Below are positions 46,350 through 55,015 of a stretch of 64,000 nt of DNA, in pieces. The stretch is taken from contig NZ_BNJG01000002.1 in NCBI RefSeq assembly GCF_016587375.1, positions 1,922,001 through 1,986,000 on the forward strand. Direction: 5' to 3'. Made by a program: the position numbers and the translations under genes. The first letter of the stretch is position 1. Each line of letters starts with the position of its first letter. The notes beneath the pieces are model-generated. The model made no database searches, was not told the origin of the DNA, and was given only the letters and a program-made list of their open reading frames with translations. This DNA comes from Ktedonobacter robiniae. GTDB taxonomy: Bacteria; Chloroflexota; Ktedonobacteria; Ktedonobacterales; Ktedonobacteraceae.

Positions 46350-46874
46350 ATGTTACGAGGAGAAAAGATTATCTTGCGCCCCTTCAAGCGGGAGGACCTG
46401 GACACACTGGAAGCCTGGAGCCATGATCCCCACTTCGTGGGTGAATTCAACAACTTCGGCATGCATGGATATGGTAATATGGAGCGCGACTTCGACGAGG
46501 ATGGGATGATTAGCAATCGCTTGGGGCGTTTGGCCGCGACCACATTGGATGGCACACTTATTGGTCGCCTCAGCTATCATACGACGAGCCATGGCCCTGG
46601 CGAGGGAAATAGAGTCTACATGATTGGCATTGGCCTGCACCCCGATCACCAGGGGAAGGGCTACGGCGTCGAGGCGCAACGCCTCTTGACGGACTACCTG
46701 TTCGCGACCTTTCCCATCATCCGCGTGGAAACGATAACGGACATTACGAATAGACCGGAGCAACGCGCATTGGAAAAGGCGGGCTTTACGCGCGAAGCCG
46801 TTCTGCGTAAAGCCCAGTGGCGCAATGGTGACTGGCACGACCAGGTGTTGTATAGCAAGTTGCGTGGCGAGTAA
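46350..46874 (+). CDS. GNAT-family (RimJ/RimL-like) acetyltransferase
   Basis: 174 residues: KIILRPFKREDLDTLEAWSH is the typical RimJ/RimL start, YMIGIGLHPDHQGKGYGVEA carries the acetyl-CoA loop (QGKGYG) and RPEQRALEKAGFTREAVLRK the end motif. GGAAGG precedes ATG 46350; the longer frame to 46176 lacks support. Such enzymes acetylate N-termini of ribosomal proteins or small molecules, including antibiotics; the substrate is unknown. It is a single gene next to degraded IS30 sequence. Confidence 0.88.
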   Translation: MLRGEKIILRPFKREDLDTLEAWSHDPHFVGEFNNFGMHGYGNMERDFDEDGMISNRLGRLAATTLDGTLIGRLSYHTTSHGPGEGNRVYMIGIGLHPDHQGKGYGVEAQRLLTDYLFATFPIIRVETITDITNRPEQRALEKAGFTREAVLRKAQWRNGDWHDQVLYSKLRGE

Positions 46875-46961
46875 GCTCTGTGCGACACGCCAGGGGTATG
46901 CCCTAGAAAGCTCTAGAGCAGGACTTTATTGACATCCTCCCCATGGCTAAAGCCCTGTCTT

Positions 46962-47790
46962 TTACCCACATTTTACAAAGCAAGCTTGAGCACAGACCGT
47001 TTCCATTGAAAATGAAAGCCCATCAGCAGCGCTTCCAAGCTCTTTACAGATCCGTGAAGAGTACACCGTCATCCTATGTTCCTCCTCCAGCTGGCGATAG
47101 CATGCAAACTCTTTACCTCGATCGGCGGTGGCACTCTTCATCGCTCTTTTGGGCAAAGAGGAACATAGGGTTCCAAAGGCCGCTTGCATGGAGAGAGCGC
47201 ACCGGTCAACCATCGAGACGGCTACATAATAGCGGGTTTTACGTTCAATGAATGGTCGCCACACATCCTTTGGACGTGCCACGGCCCGAAACGACGGTAT
47301 CCAGTTCCCAATGGCCTGCTTCAAGCCGCTTGTGAACCTCTTTGGGACGCTGACGAATTGAGGTGCCGACGTTGAAACGACCTCGCTTCTCTTGGGGGCG
47401 CTGCCGCTTGCCTTTGTGGCGCAGAACCTGCAAACGCCCATCAAGAAGATGGCCTTGGGAAAGCCAGCGGTAGATCGTTTTAAAACAGATGCCTCCCAGG
47501 GTCGCTGCAATCTGCTCTGGTGACCAGGTACGCAGCAAGCCCTGCTCAATCCGAGCCAGAAGCTCCAAGCACTGTTTGTCTTTAGGACGACAATGCTCTC
47601 GGCGCTCTTGGTAGGCTTGCTGAGCACGATCAGCTTGATACGTTTCATCATTTCGTTGTCGTTCTCGTGCAATGGTCGAGTGATATCGACCAAGCAACGC
47701 GGCAATTTTTCGATTTGAGAGACCTTGTTGAAAGAGGACGTCTATTTTGCCTTGTTCAAATGTGTCCGCGATGGGCGTACCTCATGGAGT
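46962..47790 (-). pseudogene. IS30-family transposase, decayed
   Basis: Reading from about 47790: FEQGKIDVLFQQGLSNRKIA and LLGRYHSTIARERQRN are the N-terminal helix-turn-helix, then TWSPEQIAATLGG, KTIYRWLSQGHLLDG, HWELDTVVSGRGTSKGCVAT. After a frame change near 47250: ERKTRYYVAVSMVDRC and SATADRGKEFACYRQL, with DDE residues in ELDTV and TADRG. A second shift near 47045 loses the last part (YFADPYSSWQ-like), so the catalytic Glu region is absent. No intact start or terminal repeats. Confidence 0.8.
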
Positions 47791-47951
47791 GATCCTTTGT
47801 CGCAATGGTTTATGGTGAACTCATTGTACACGAATAGTCCATGAGCCTTTTTTTCCCTAGATGTCGCACTTCATATTACAATCCGTCTAATGAAAAGAGC
47901 GGTCGTACCATATAACTTTGCAGCCTGTTGAAAAAAAGCCCTTCATGGGGG

Positions 47952-48004
47952 TTTTTGCATATCCCCCCGAAACAGTGTACTCGTTTCGGGGGGATATGCA
48001 AAAA
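47952..48004. repeat. 22-bp perfect hairpin behind the NTF2-like gene
   Basis: TTTTTGCATATCCCCCCG (and four more bases) at 47952-47973 pairs perfectly with 47983-48004 around a 9-base loop. It lies 25 bp beyond the stop of the minus-strand NTF2-like gene. It may end transcription, but neither strand has a U-run directly after the stem, so it is not a standard terminator. Confidence 0.6.
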
Positions 48005-48028
48005 AAACTACTACAAGCAGCCATCAGA

Positions 48029-48430
48029 TTACGACTTGTCTGGTGCTTGCATATACCACTCAGTGAACGAGCGACACTGCCCCTCATCAGTGAAGTGCAG
48101 CACCCACAGATTGTGATACGCCCGCTTGAGCGTTTTCTGAGTCTGATCCGTATAATAAGAGGACAATCCGACAGCAATCGCCATGCGGTCCTCGACCAGC
48201 AACGGTCGATACTCACCATGGTACGTCCCCGCTGCGTCACGGTTCTCTAGCCAGGCCGCAACGATTTGGGAGCGACCGCGAGCCACATCCTCCCCCTCGT
48301 CCCAGGGATGCCAACGATACTCAGCGTCGTCGGTAAACAATGCAGCGATCTCGTCTGGATCATAGGTCGTCCAAGCATGGGTGTATGTGTTGAGCCAGCG
48401 CTGCACCATCTCAGCATTCATCTTCATGGC
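48029..48430 (-). CDS. NTF2-like/SnoaL-fold protein
   Basis: 133 residues from ATG 48430 with GGAAGGAG upstream. VQRWLNTYTHAWTTYDPDEI, AALFTDDAEYRWHPWDEGED, ARGRSQIVAAWLENRDAAGT and NLWVLHFTDEGQCRSFTEWY are the helices and curved sheet of the NTF2-like fold. Such proteins are polyketide cyclases, isomerases, or simply binding proteins; catalytic residues cannot be assigned here. It stands alone, followed by a strong hairpin. Confidence 0.85.
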   Translation of the reverse strand, partial: AMKMNAEMVQRWLNTYTHAWTTYDPDEIAALFTDDAEYRWHPWDEGEDVARGRSQIVAAWLENRDAAGTYHGEYRPLLVEDRMAIAVGLSSYYTDQTQKTLKRAYHNLWVLHFTDEGQCRSFTEWYMQAPDKS

Positions 48431-48460
48431 CTTTTCTCCTTCCTCATGAAAGATCTTCAT

Positions 48461-48800
48461 GGCCTTTTTTACTCATTTGTTTGTTCAGTTTCTCGTCTAT
48501 TTCCCTCATGCATCAGTATCATAGCATCTCGTTCCCTATTCTGCAGTGTCCAAAAACCTGCTGTCTTTTGACACGTAACTTCGCCAAAACGGGGAGATAT
48601 GCGTCAAAGAAAGAAAATGGCGAGGATATGTGTCAAAATGGGTTTCTTTGGAAGTAAACCCAGGCCTTTGAATGAGGCGGCTCATATCTTCTCATGACTG
48701 GAAATAGATGAAGCGGGCTTGATCCCTCGCAGTACTTCAGCCTTATAGGAAAACAATTGTAGCGTAACAATTCTTCCCCGACCACGAGGCGTAGGAATTC
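48461..48800. other. intergenic region
   Basis: No gene. Its right end contains part of the palindrome 48786-48809. Confidence 0.5.
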
Positions 48801-48809
48801 CTACGCCTC
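48786..48809. repeat. 24-bp perfect palindrome over the MFS stop codon
   Basis: GAGGCGTAGGAA and its mirror image form an uninterrupted palindrome; the minus-strand TAG stop (48803-48801) of the MFS gene lies in it. In RNA it gives a 12-bp stem with little loop. It might protect or end the transcript. Confidence 0.55.
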
Positions 48810-50111
48810 AATTGGTAGTATCTCCGGCTGGGCAGTTGGTAGAGTCTCCTCTGATACCTCCTTGCTTGCGATAGTGGGCAGGGTATGTAGTGTACGTATA
48901 CGTGGACCTAATACCCAGGCAACAGAGAAAAGCAAACCAACGGCCTCACACACTAGCGTCCAGCGCAAACCTATCAAGCCCTGCAAACCACCTGCGATAG
49001 CGCTGCCAATGGGCACTGCCCCTAATATTAGCCAGAAAATACTGGCGTTGACACGCCCCAGGAAGGCATCATCAGTGATCGCCTGCCGTAGACTTGGATA
49101 GTAGATGTTCGTGCTTGCTAGCCCCATGCCATTCACCAGGAAGACCCCCACCAGGCACGCAACCTTGAACACAAATGAGCCGCCGATAAAGGGTATGAAA
49201 AGCATAACAACACATTCCAGAAACGTCATCAGGATCAGAGCAGGCCCTAGTCCTATCTTCTTCGCCAGGGGATCAGCGATCAGCGCCCCGAAGAGTGCTC
49301 CAATACTGCCCATCGCCAGAATGGTTCCTAGAAGGGCAGGCGAGATCAGCAGGTCGCGTGTGGCATAGACGACAAAGAGCGTCTCAAAGCCGACACCGAA
49401 GAAGTTATACGTCATGGACGCCAGGACCAGCACACGTAATATGGGATTGCGAAACACTAAAATCAATCCCGCAACTATCTGACGCCAGGCTGGTTCAGAT
49501 GCAGGTGCCACCTCTGGCGCGGGCTCGCGCTTCCGAATGAGGAGCAGACCAAGCGCGGACACAACGAACGATCCAGCATCTATCAAAAGCGCGAAGGGCG
49601 CGGTCACCAGTTGCACGAGGAGCCCACCCGTTCCTGGACCACCAATCTGCGCGACGGCAGCGCTAACCTGCAATTTACTATTGCCCTCAAGTAAGTGCTC
49701 GCGCCCGATCAAGGTTAATAGATAGGGCTTGTATGCGGTATTAAAGAAGACCGCGAACATGCCTATCAAAAAGGCAATGATGTACACATATTCAATCCGT
49801 AGCAGATGAAAAAATGCTAGCCCTGGTAGCAATACCAGGAGCGCGGCCTGCCCCAGGTTGGCAGCGATGAGCAGGGGGCGACGGCGATGATTGTCCGCCC
49901 ACCAGCCCGCGAATATCGTGAAGAAGAGGTATGGTGCCCAGATCGCAGTACTGACCATCGCGACCTGCCACGGAGTCGCATGTAAGGTGATGATTGCTAC
50001 CAGCGGCAAGGCGAGGGTCGTCACCTGGGAGCCGAAGAGCGAAATTGATTCACCCGTCCAAAGTTTTAAGAAGTCGGGTTGTCGCCAGAGGGCGCCAAAT
50101 CGTAATCGCAT
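48801..50111 (-). CDS. MFS transporter (DHA3-type efflux)
   Basis: 436 residues with about 12 hydrophobic helices. FLKLWTGESISLFGSQVTTL is the typical beginning of DHA3/macrolide-efflux-like carriers. AGWWADNHRRRPLLI is the MFS motif A between helices 2 and 3, and VAQIGGPGTGGLLV and GALFGALIADPLAKKIG are further conserved parts. The C-terminus is hydrophilic. AAAAGGAA lies before ATG 50111. It likely exports a hydrophobic drug or metabolite with protons. It is preceded upstream by a broken azlCD pair on the same strand. Confidence 0.88.
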   Translation of the reverse strand: MRLRFGALWRQPDFLKLWTGESISLFGSQVTTLALPLVAIITLHATPWQVAMVSTAIWAPYLFFTIFAGWWADNHRRRPLLIAANLGQAALLVLLPGLAFFHLLRIEYVYIIAFLIGMFAVFFNTAYKPYLLTLIGREHLLEGNSKLQVSAAVAQIGGPGTGGLLVQLVTAPFALLIDAGSFVVSALGLLLIRKREPAPEVAPASEPAWRQIVAGLILVFRNPILRVLVLASMTYNFFGVGFETLFVVYATRDLLISPALLGTILAMGSIGALFGALIADPLAKKIGLGPALILMTFLECVVMLFIPFIGGSFVFKVACLVGVFLVNGMGLASTNIYYPSLRQAITDDAFLGRVNASIFWLILGAVPIGSAIAGGLQGLIGLRWTLVCEAVGLLFSVAWVLGPRIRTLHTLPTIASKEVSEETLPTAQPEILPIEA

Positions 50112-50138
50112 ATGTATTATTCCTTTTCAAGTTCTGTA

Positions 50139-50449
50139 TCAAATGTTTCCTTGTAGCCAGCGAAGTCCCAGAACAGAGATCCGTCCAACCACCATAGCTA
50201 GCAGGACATTGCGCGTCTTCACAGCGACAAGGAGCGTCACCAGAGCTGCGCCCATGTCCGCTATACTCGTCGTAAACACCGCTGGCGCAACCAGGGCAAC
50301 AAAGATCGCTCCGGTAGAGCGTTCATGCGCCTCTCTAGCCGTCCAGACAAAAGCACGTACGTCATAAGCCATATCCCACCAATACGTGTCAGATAAGTAA
50401 CCACTCCCATCCCTAGAATGGTGAGAAACGAGATCAGACTAATCTGCAT
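50139..50449 (-). pseudogene. azlD: AzlD-like branched-chain amino acid exporter subunit, frameshifted
   Basis: From ATG 50449 the frame reads FLTILGMGVVTYLTRIGGIW and LSGRLERRMNALP; the continuation GAIFVALVAPAVFTTSIADM and TLLVAVKTRNVLLAMVVG, the rest of AzlD, is in another frame. The two join at 50310-50313, where one more G (minus strand CCGGAG) would restore a 103-residue protein. AzlD is the small partner of AzlC in branched-chain amino acid export. The start overlaps the azlC end by 11 bp. Partial azlC precedes it. Confidence 0.75.
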
Positions 50450-50702
50450 TGCGTAATCCTCCCACGATGCTTCCGGCGAGTGCACCCAGCAAGATATACC
50501 ACTTGCCAGGAAGCAGGTGCGCGGAGGCAACTGCCACGACAGCCGCAATACCCCAGGGTAGGAGATCACCCTTCCCTTTCCAGAAGCCCGCTAGCAAGGC
50601 CACAAAAACCGCCGTAGAGAACATCCACGCCGGAACCATCATCACGCCACTACCGAGCAGGAAGGCCGTATCCCGCTTCCCTGACCTTTCCAATTGCTTT
50701 AT
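50439..50702 (-). pseudogene. azlC: AzlC C-terminal fragment
   Basis: Reading from about 50702, GSGVMMVPAWMFSTAVFVAL, LPWGIAAVVAVASAHLLPGK and ILLGALAGSIVGGL correspond to the last membrane helices of AzlC, normally about 230 residues. The N-terminal 150 residues are not present; the upstream DNA holds the operator and promoter of the CGNR gene. Together with the frameshifted azlD this shows a dead transporter operon. Confidence 0.6.
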
Positions 50703-50747
50703 ATGTAATGGTATCATTGTAAATGATACCATTACATGCGATATAAT
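50703..50747 (+). promoter_or_regulatory. 16-bp palindromic operator and -10 box of the CGNR regulator
   Basis: ATGTAATGGTATCATT (50703-50718) and its exact complement (50722-50737) are separated by 3 bases. A TATAAT -10 box follows at 50742-50747, about 36 bp before the CGNR gene start. A -35 element would lie inside the palindrome, so a bound protein would block the promoter. The likely ligand is the CGNR-type protein encoded next to it. Confidence 0.7.
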
Positions 50748-50783
50748 AGCAAGTATAGTTACAAATCAGATGGAGAAATGGTA

Positions 50784-51335
50784 ATGGATATATCCTGGCA
50801 AGTACTTATCAACACCGATTGGCATGACTATCGTGGAATAGCCAAGGACGAGGATCGTCTGCTCAAACTGCTCAAGCCGGGTTGGGAGTCACTACTACAA
50901 GAATGGTGGAATATTGAGGGGCTAGAGCAGCCTACGCCGGAGGTTATTGGAGCATTACAAAAGTTGCGCACGCTCCTGCAACGGATCACGGGGGACATTA
51001 TAGGAGAGCGCGAGATCGCGAAGCACGACCTTGATGAGCTCAATATATACCTGGAACATGCCCCCTCGCATCTCCTCCTCACGCGCGGAGAAGATTTTAC
51101 GCTACAACGCGTTCCCTGCGCCTCTGACTGGACGTGGCTTTTAGGTCAGATCGCGGCCTCCTTTGCCACACTACTGGCGAAGTACGATCTTACACGCGTC
51201 AAGCAATGTAGTAACCCCAATTGCCGCTGGACCTATTACGATGAAAGTAACAGTAAGCGTCGCCGCTGGTGTGACGACGACTGCGCCAATATGATGCGTG
51301 TGCGGCACTTTCGTGAACGCCATCGCCTTGCCTAG
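50784..51335 (+). CDS. CGNR zinc-finger (ABATE-domain) putative transcription regulator
   Basis: 183 residues from ATG 50784, after GGAG at a good distance. The N-terminal ABATE-like domain begins VLINTDWHDYRGIAKDEDRL and the C-terminal treble-clef zinc finger reads QCSNPNCRWTYYDESNSKRR then WCDDDCANMMRVRHFRER. Four Cys are kept; the family-name motif CGNR is CANM here. Family members are thought to be stress-induced regulators. A strong palindrome just upstream suggests self-regulation. Confidence 0.85.
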   Translation: MDISWQVLINTDWHDYRGIAKDEDRLLKLLKPGWESLLQEWWNIEGLEQPTPEVIGALQKLRTLLQRITGDIIGEREIAKHDLDELNIYLEHAPSHLLLTRGEDFTLQRVPCASDWTWLLGQIAASFATLLAKYDLTRVKQCSNPNCRWTYYDESNSKRRRWCDDDCANMMRVRHFRERHRLA

Positions 51336-51547
51336 AGCATAGTACTTCTATCTTCACTTCCGGCATGTCAATACTCATCTGCCGATACATATATACAAGT
51401 CGGAGCACAGCTAGAGCTTCGGTCGAGAAATAGAGTTGGGTAATCCTCTGTGATGAGAATATCTCCAGATTTGACCGAGGGATGGAAGAGGGAGCTGGCA
51501 GGCTCTCTTCCATCCCTTTTTCTGCAAAACAAGGTATGGAAAGATGT

Positions 51548-52519
51548 TTAGATGGTCGTGGCAAAAACCTTGTGATACAGGTAAGTCCGACACAGCAATT
51601 GAAAGCCGACGGCTTCATAAACGAAACGCGAGGAAGTAAACTCCGTACTCTTCTCCTCCTTCCCGGGATGAGCGCCTGTCACCAGTGCCGCCTGCATCTC
51701 CCGTTCGCGTAAGCGCTGTAACCCGCCAAGCATCAGCGCCGTTGCCAATCCTTGACGACGAAATTGCGGGCGCGTTCCCACCGGTTCAAACAGGCCCACG
51801 CGATTTACCGGGTCCACCCAGCAAATGCAACCCGCTGCTGGCGTGCCATCAGGGGCCATGATCATCAGATCGAGCTGAGGATCGTATTGGGGCATCTGCA
51901 TCACTGCCAATTGTCGCAAGGTTCCCTCCTCGTAGGTCTTGCTCCCCTTTGGGAAAAAAGCATCACGTTGCAGCGCAGCTCGCATCTCTGCCTCAGCCTC
52001 TCCAGCAACCGGGCGAAGCGTGAATCCTGTGGGCAAAACGGGGGCTGGCACAGGCTCGATCAGCGGTCGGCGGTAGCAATGATAGTACATTTCTTGGCGC
52101 TCATATCCTTCACGTTCAAGAAAACTCACCATCTCCAGATCGTCGCCGGAGGCTAAACCCCAGGTTTGTTCCCATATCTCATACTGGTTCTTGCCCTGCT
52201 GCCCAGCGCGCTCTTTTACCCGCTGCACTGCCCACTGGTGTACCATACGATAGCGCTCGTGCGTACGGAAGTCGGGATGAAGCAAGCAGACGATCTCATC
52301 CCCGGCAATGATCCCGAGAGCAAGCGCCTCACCATTTTCTTGATACCAAAAATGCCAGTTCTGCTGATCATCAAGCGAACCATCTCGGCACCACCATTGG
52401 AGGTCGCCAATGTGCGGATAATCGTTCTGTGGGTCCAGTGCTCGACAGATGGTGACAAATTTCATGGCTTCTACAAGAGCTGGTCCGCCAGGACGCGCAA
52501 GCTTCTGTGCTGTGTTCAT
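51548..52519 (-). CDS. GNAT-family acetyltransferase (two-domain)
   Basis: 323 residues. The first half (MVHQWAVQRVKERAGQQGKN, EMVSFLEREGYERQEMYYHC) is a degenerate GNAT-like fold. The second contains GLFEPVGTRPQFRRQGLATA with the acetyl-CoA-binding RRQGLA loop, LMLGGLQRLREREMQAALVT and the end motif FVYEAVGFQLLCRTYLY. Two-domain GNATs of this kind acetylate small amines or thiols; the substrate is unknown. AAGGAGA lies before ATG 52519. It lies between the inverted ends of the composite element, so it may be a passenger gene. Confidence 0.88.
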   Translation of the reverse strand: MNTAQKLARPGGPALVEAMKFVTICRALDPQNDYPHIGDLQWWCRDGSLDDQQNWHFWYQENGEALALGIIAGDEIVCLLHPDFRTHERYRMVHQWAVQRVKERAGQQGKNQYEIWEQTWGLASGDDLEMVSFLEREGYERQEMYYHCYRRPLIEPVPAPVLPTGFTLRPVAGEAEAEMRAALQRDAFFPKGSKTYEEGTLRQLAVMQMPQYDPQLDLMIMAPDGTPAAGCICWVDPVNRVGLFEPVGTRPQFRRQGLATALMLGGLQRLREREMQAALVTGAHPGKEEKSTEFTSSRFVYEAVGFQLLCRTYLYHKVFATTI

Positions 52520-53089
52520 GTGTCTGTCTCCTTATTTTTCTCATTGCTGTGTTATTGAATGCTTCCTGTGCCTGATCGGCGGGATTTCTCCCGGTCAGGG
52601 GTTGCCGCATTTGCCATCAATACATCGTTTCACCTGGATAACAAGTGCGCAGATAGATACCACCTCATTGCGGTAACATCGGCAAAAGTAGGGAAGAAGC
52701 AAACTTCATCAAGCCAGGTGAGCGAGCAAAGAGATGGTATGCCACCCAGCGACAAGGAGAGAAAGAAACGAGAGGGAGAAAAGCGTGCTCAACAAACCAT
52801 ACCCAGTTGAGATCTCAACTGAGGTCATGAGGAAGCATGGCACCCTTTTCTGCCGCATAAGCCAATCTTGTGCTGGGACTTATGCGGCAGAGGTGCTTGT
52901 TTTGCGGTTACAGTTCCGATGGATCATCCATCCAGGGGGAGGCATCTCCCCCCTTAAGTAGACAGTGTTCATGGAAATACAGTACCATACGGTTGGGGTA
53001 AACGTCAAATAGGATACACACGCTTTCACCGACGCAACCATCCCACGCGCAAGATGGTTGGGACAAGAGAACGGATCTGGAGGAAATGG
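52520..53089. other. 570-bp region with two palindromes, no gene
   Basis: Contains CAGTTGAGATCTCAACTG (52804-52821, perfect) and a 12-bp inverted repeat CTGCCGCATAAG (52850-52861 with 52879-52890). No protein family recognised. It lies inside the composite element before the transposase start. Confidence 0.5.
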
Positions 53090-53360
53090 ATGCAACCAGC
53101 TATGTGGAAGCCACCTGTGACGCTCACGCAACAAGAAGAACACATTGTTACTAAGATTCGCAAAGCCAAACTGTTTGTGTTTTTACAGAGAACGCGGCGA
53201 GAAAGGCCCGGTCATTGATGCCGGGGATGAATCGCCGCCTCTGCTGGATGAGAGGAAAGAGAGCAGGGTCAGATACCTGGAACTTGCGTTCTTCCCGTTC
53301 CTCTGGTACAATAGACGTCAGTGGATCGAGATCACGTGTATGTTCGAAGAAGGGGCAAGA

Positions 53361-54998
53361 ATGCCGAAGAAGTGTCAGGGACAACACAAACAGAAGGAAC
53401 AGCAGGAGAAGCGACCTGTGACCTCCACCTTTCTGCTGGAACTGCCCCTGGCCGTCGATGCAGGGCAAGCCGCCCGCCTGCGCGCTCATCTGGAAGCCGC
53501 TCGTCAGCTCTACAACGCCATCCTCTCCCAAGGACAACAGCGCCTGCGCCGCATGCGGTCTGACCCCGCCTGGCAAGAGGCCCGCGCCCTTCCTCGCACC
53601 CACAAAGCGGAACGAGCGGCAGCCTTCTCCGCCTTGCGCAAGGCGCATGGCTTCTCCGAAGCCGCGCTACATGAAGCCGTCAAGAGGCTGCGCGTCGGCT
53701 GGATTGCCGAGCACATCGAGGCCGTGCTCGCCCAAACCCTGGCCACTCGCGCCTATCGTGCTCTCAACCGCGTCTGCCTGGGGAAAGCGAAACGCGTGCG
53801 TTTCAAGAGCCGAGGACGTGGCCTCTCCAGCATCGAGAACAAGCGCAACGATACCAGTCTCCGCTTTGTCCTGCAGCCCGCCTCTGAAGGCAACGCCGGC
53901 TATCTGCTCTGGAACGGAGACCAGGTGCCCGCCCTCATCAATTGGAAGGATGAGGTGGTGACCCATGGCTTGAGGCACCGCATCAAGTACGCCCGCCTCA
54001 TCCAACGCCCTGCCAGCAGCCCCAGAGCGGCCGGAGCCGATGCACAGGGCTCTCGCTACGTCGTGCAGCTGGCCCTGGAGGGCAAGCCTCACCACAAACC
54101 CAAGCACACGATTGGCCAGGCCATCGTTGGGGCTGACCTGGGACCCTCGGCCCTGGCGCTCGTTCCCCAGCAAGGGGAGGCGAGCTTGCAGGTGTTCTGC
54201 GCGGAACTGGCTCCTGAGGCCTGTGCCATTCGCCGTTTGCAGCGGCAGATGGATCGGCAGCGGCGAGCGGGCAATCCTGAGCACTACGACGAGAAGGGGC
54301 GCATCAAGAAGCAGGGGAAGAAGCGTCTGCCCTGGAAGAACAGCAAGCGCTACCAGGCGACCCGGCGGCGCAAGGCGACCAAAGAGCGCAAGCTGGCGGC
54401 GCACCGCAAGAGCCTGCACAGCCGCAAGGTGCACGAGGTGGTCGCGCTGGGCAGGATCATCATCCTCGAAAAGGTCTCCTACAAGGCATGGCAGAAACGT
54501 TTCGGCAAGAGCGTGGGACTGCGAGCACCAGGGATGTTTGTCGAACTCCTGAGACGCACCGTTGCAAGCACGGGCGGCACCCTGGTCGAGGTTCCCACAC
54601 GCACGACGGCCCTGAGCCAATGGTGCCACGGCTGTGGCAGACGGGTCAAGAAGCCGCTTTCTCAGCGCTGGCATCACTGCGAATGCGGCGTAGGACCGGT
54701 GCAACGCGACCTGTATTCGGCCTTCCTTGCCGCCTATCTCGATCCAGCAGAACCCACTCCCTCGTGTGCCCGGTACCAAGCGTATTGGGAGGGTGCGGAG
54801 GCGCGCCTGCGGGCAGCACACGAGCGTATAGCACAACGCGCGAGAGAGGGGCAGTCCTTGCCCCGAAGCTTTGGCATCCCCAGAGCCGGAGCGCGTCTGC
54901 CCAAAAGTCCAGGGGAACCACCACAAGAGCCAGCGTTCCTGCATCAGTGGGAAGGACTGGAAGCGTGGAACGAATCCCTGGAACCCCCAGCGCTTTAG
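53361..54998 (+). CDS. large TnpB-like RNA-guided nuclease
   Basis: 545 residues from ATG 53361 with GAAGGGG upstream (the frame is open to 53145; ATG 53340 is an alternative). RuvC-I AIVGADLGPSALAL (Asp259), RuvC-II RIIILEKVSYKAW (Glu370), zinc ribbon CHGCG...CECG (Cys422, 425, 440, 442) and RuvC-III VQRDLYSAFLAAYLD (Asp450) are present. The protein is longer than ordinary TnpB (about 370-420), with a basic arm of about 60 residues between RuvC-I and II and a 90-residue C-terminal tail. All three acidic residues are present. It has no tnpA partner. The last codons form part of the 3' RNA hairpin. Confidence 0.85.
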   Translation: MPKKCQGQHKQKEQQEKRPVTSTFLLELPLAVDAGQAARLRAHLEAARQLYNAILSQGQQRLRRMRSDPAWQEARALPRTHKAERAAAFSALRKAHGFSEAALHEAVKRLRVGWIAEHIEAVLAQTLATRAYRALNRVCLGKAKRVRFKSRGRGLSSIENKRNDTSLRFVLQPASEGNAGYLLWNGDQVPALINWKDEVVTHGLRHRIKYARLIQRPASSPRAAGADAQGSRYVVQLALEGKPHHKPKHTIGQAIVGADLGPSALALVPQQGEASLQVFCAELAPEACAIRRLQRQMDRQRRAGNPEHYDEKGRIKKQGKKRLPWKNSKRYQATRRRKATKERKLAAHRKSLHSRKVHEVVALGRIIILEKVSYKAWQKRFGKSVGLRAPGMFVELLRRTVASTGGTLVEVPTRTTALSQWCHGCGRRVKKPLSQRWHHCECGVGPVQRDLYSAFLAAYLDPAEPTPSCARYQAYWEGAEARLRAAHERIAQRAREGQSLPRSFGIPRAGARLPKSPGEPPQEPAFLHQWEGLEAWNESLEPPAL

Positions 54999-55015
54999 CG
55001 CGGGGAGCTTCAGGT
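54940..55015 (+). ncRNA. candidate omega RNA 3' scaffold of the large TnpB
   Basis: CCCC-A-GCGC-TTTA-GCGC-GGGG (54985-55005) is a hairpin with one bulged base, overlapping the TAG stop at 54996-54998 and followed by AGCTTCAGGT, the likely scaffold end. The guide would then be read from the flanking DNA, starting CACCATCGTCATGAAC at 55016, which is the interrupted transposase gene itself. Confidence 0.5.

Larger units (their letters stand above)
53189..55015 (+). mobile_element. TnpB-only element (IS1341-type) inserted in the IS1182 transposase gene
   Basis: Removing 53189-55015 (1827 bp) rejoins the reading frame of the interrupted transposase, which defines the borders to within a few bases. 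The left end has a small hairpin (CCCGG-TCATTGATG-CCGGG near 53207-53225). The right end has the hairpin at 54985-55005. There is no tnpA, so movement would need a Y1 transposase supplied in trans. The left flank reads TTTTTACAG, which would contain the target-adjacent motif. Confidence 0.75.

Noticed and set aside
47952..48004. Rho-independent terminator
   Set aside because: The stem is strong but no U-run follows on either strand; recorded as a hairpin repeat only.
53361..54998. Possible stand-alone Cas12 effector
   Set aside because: No CRISPR array or cas genes nearby; the transposon-like ends and insertion in an IS point to TnpB.
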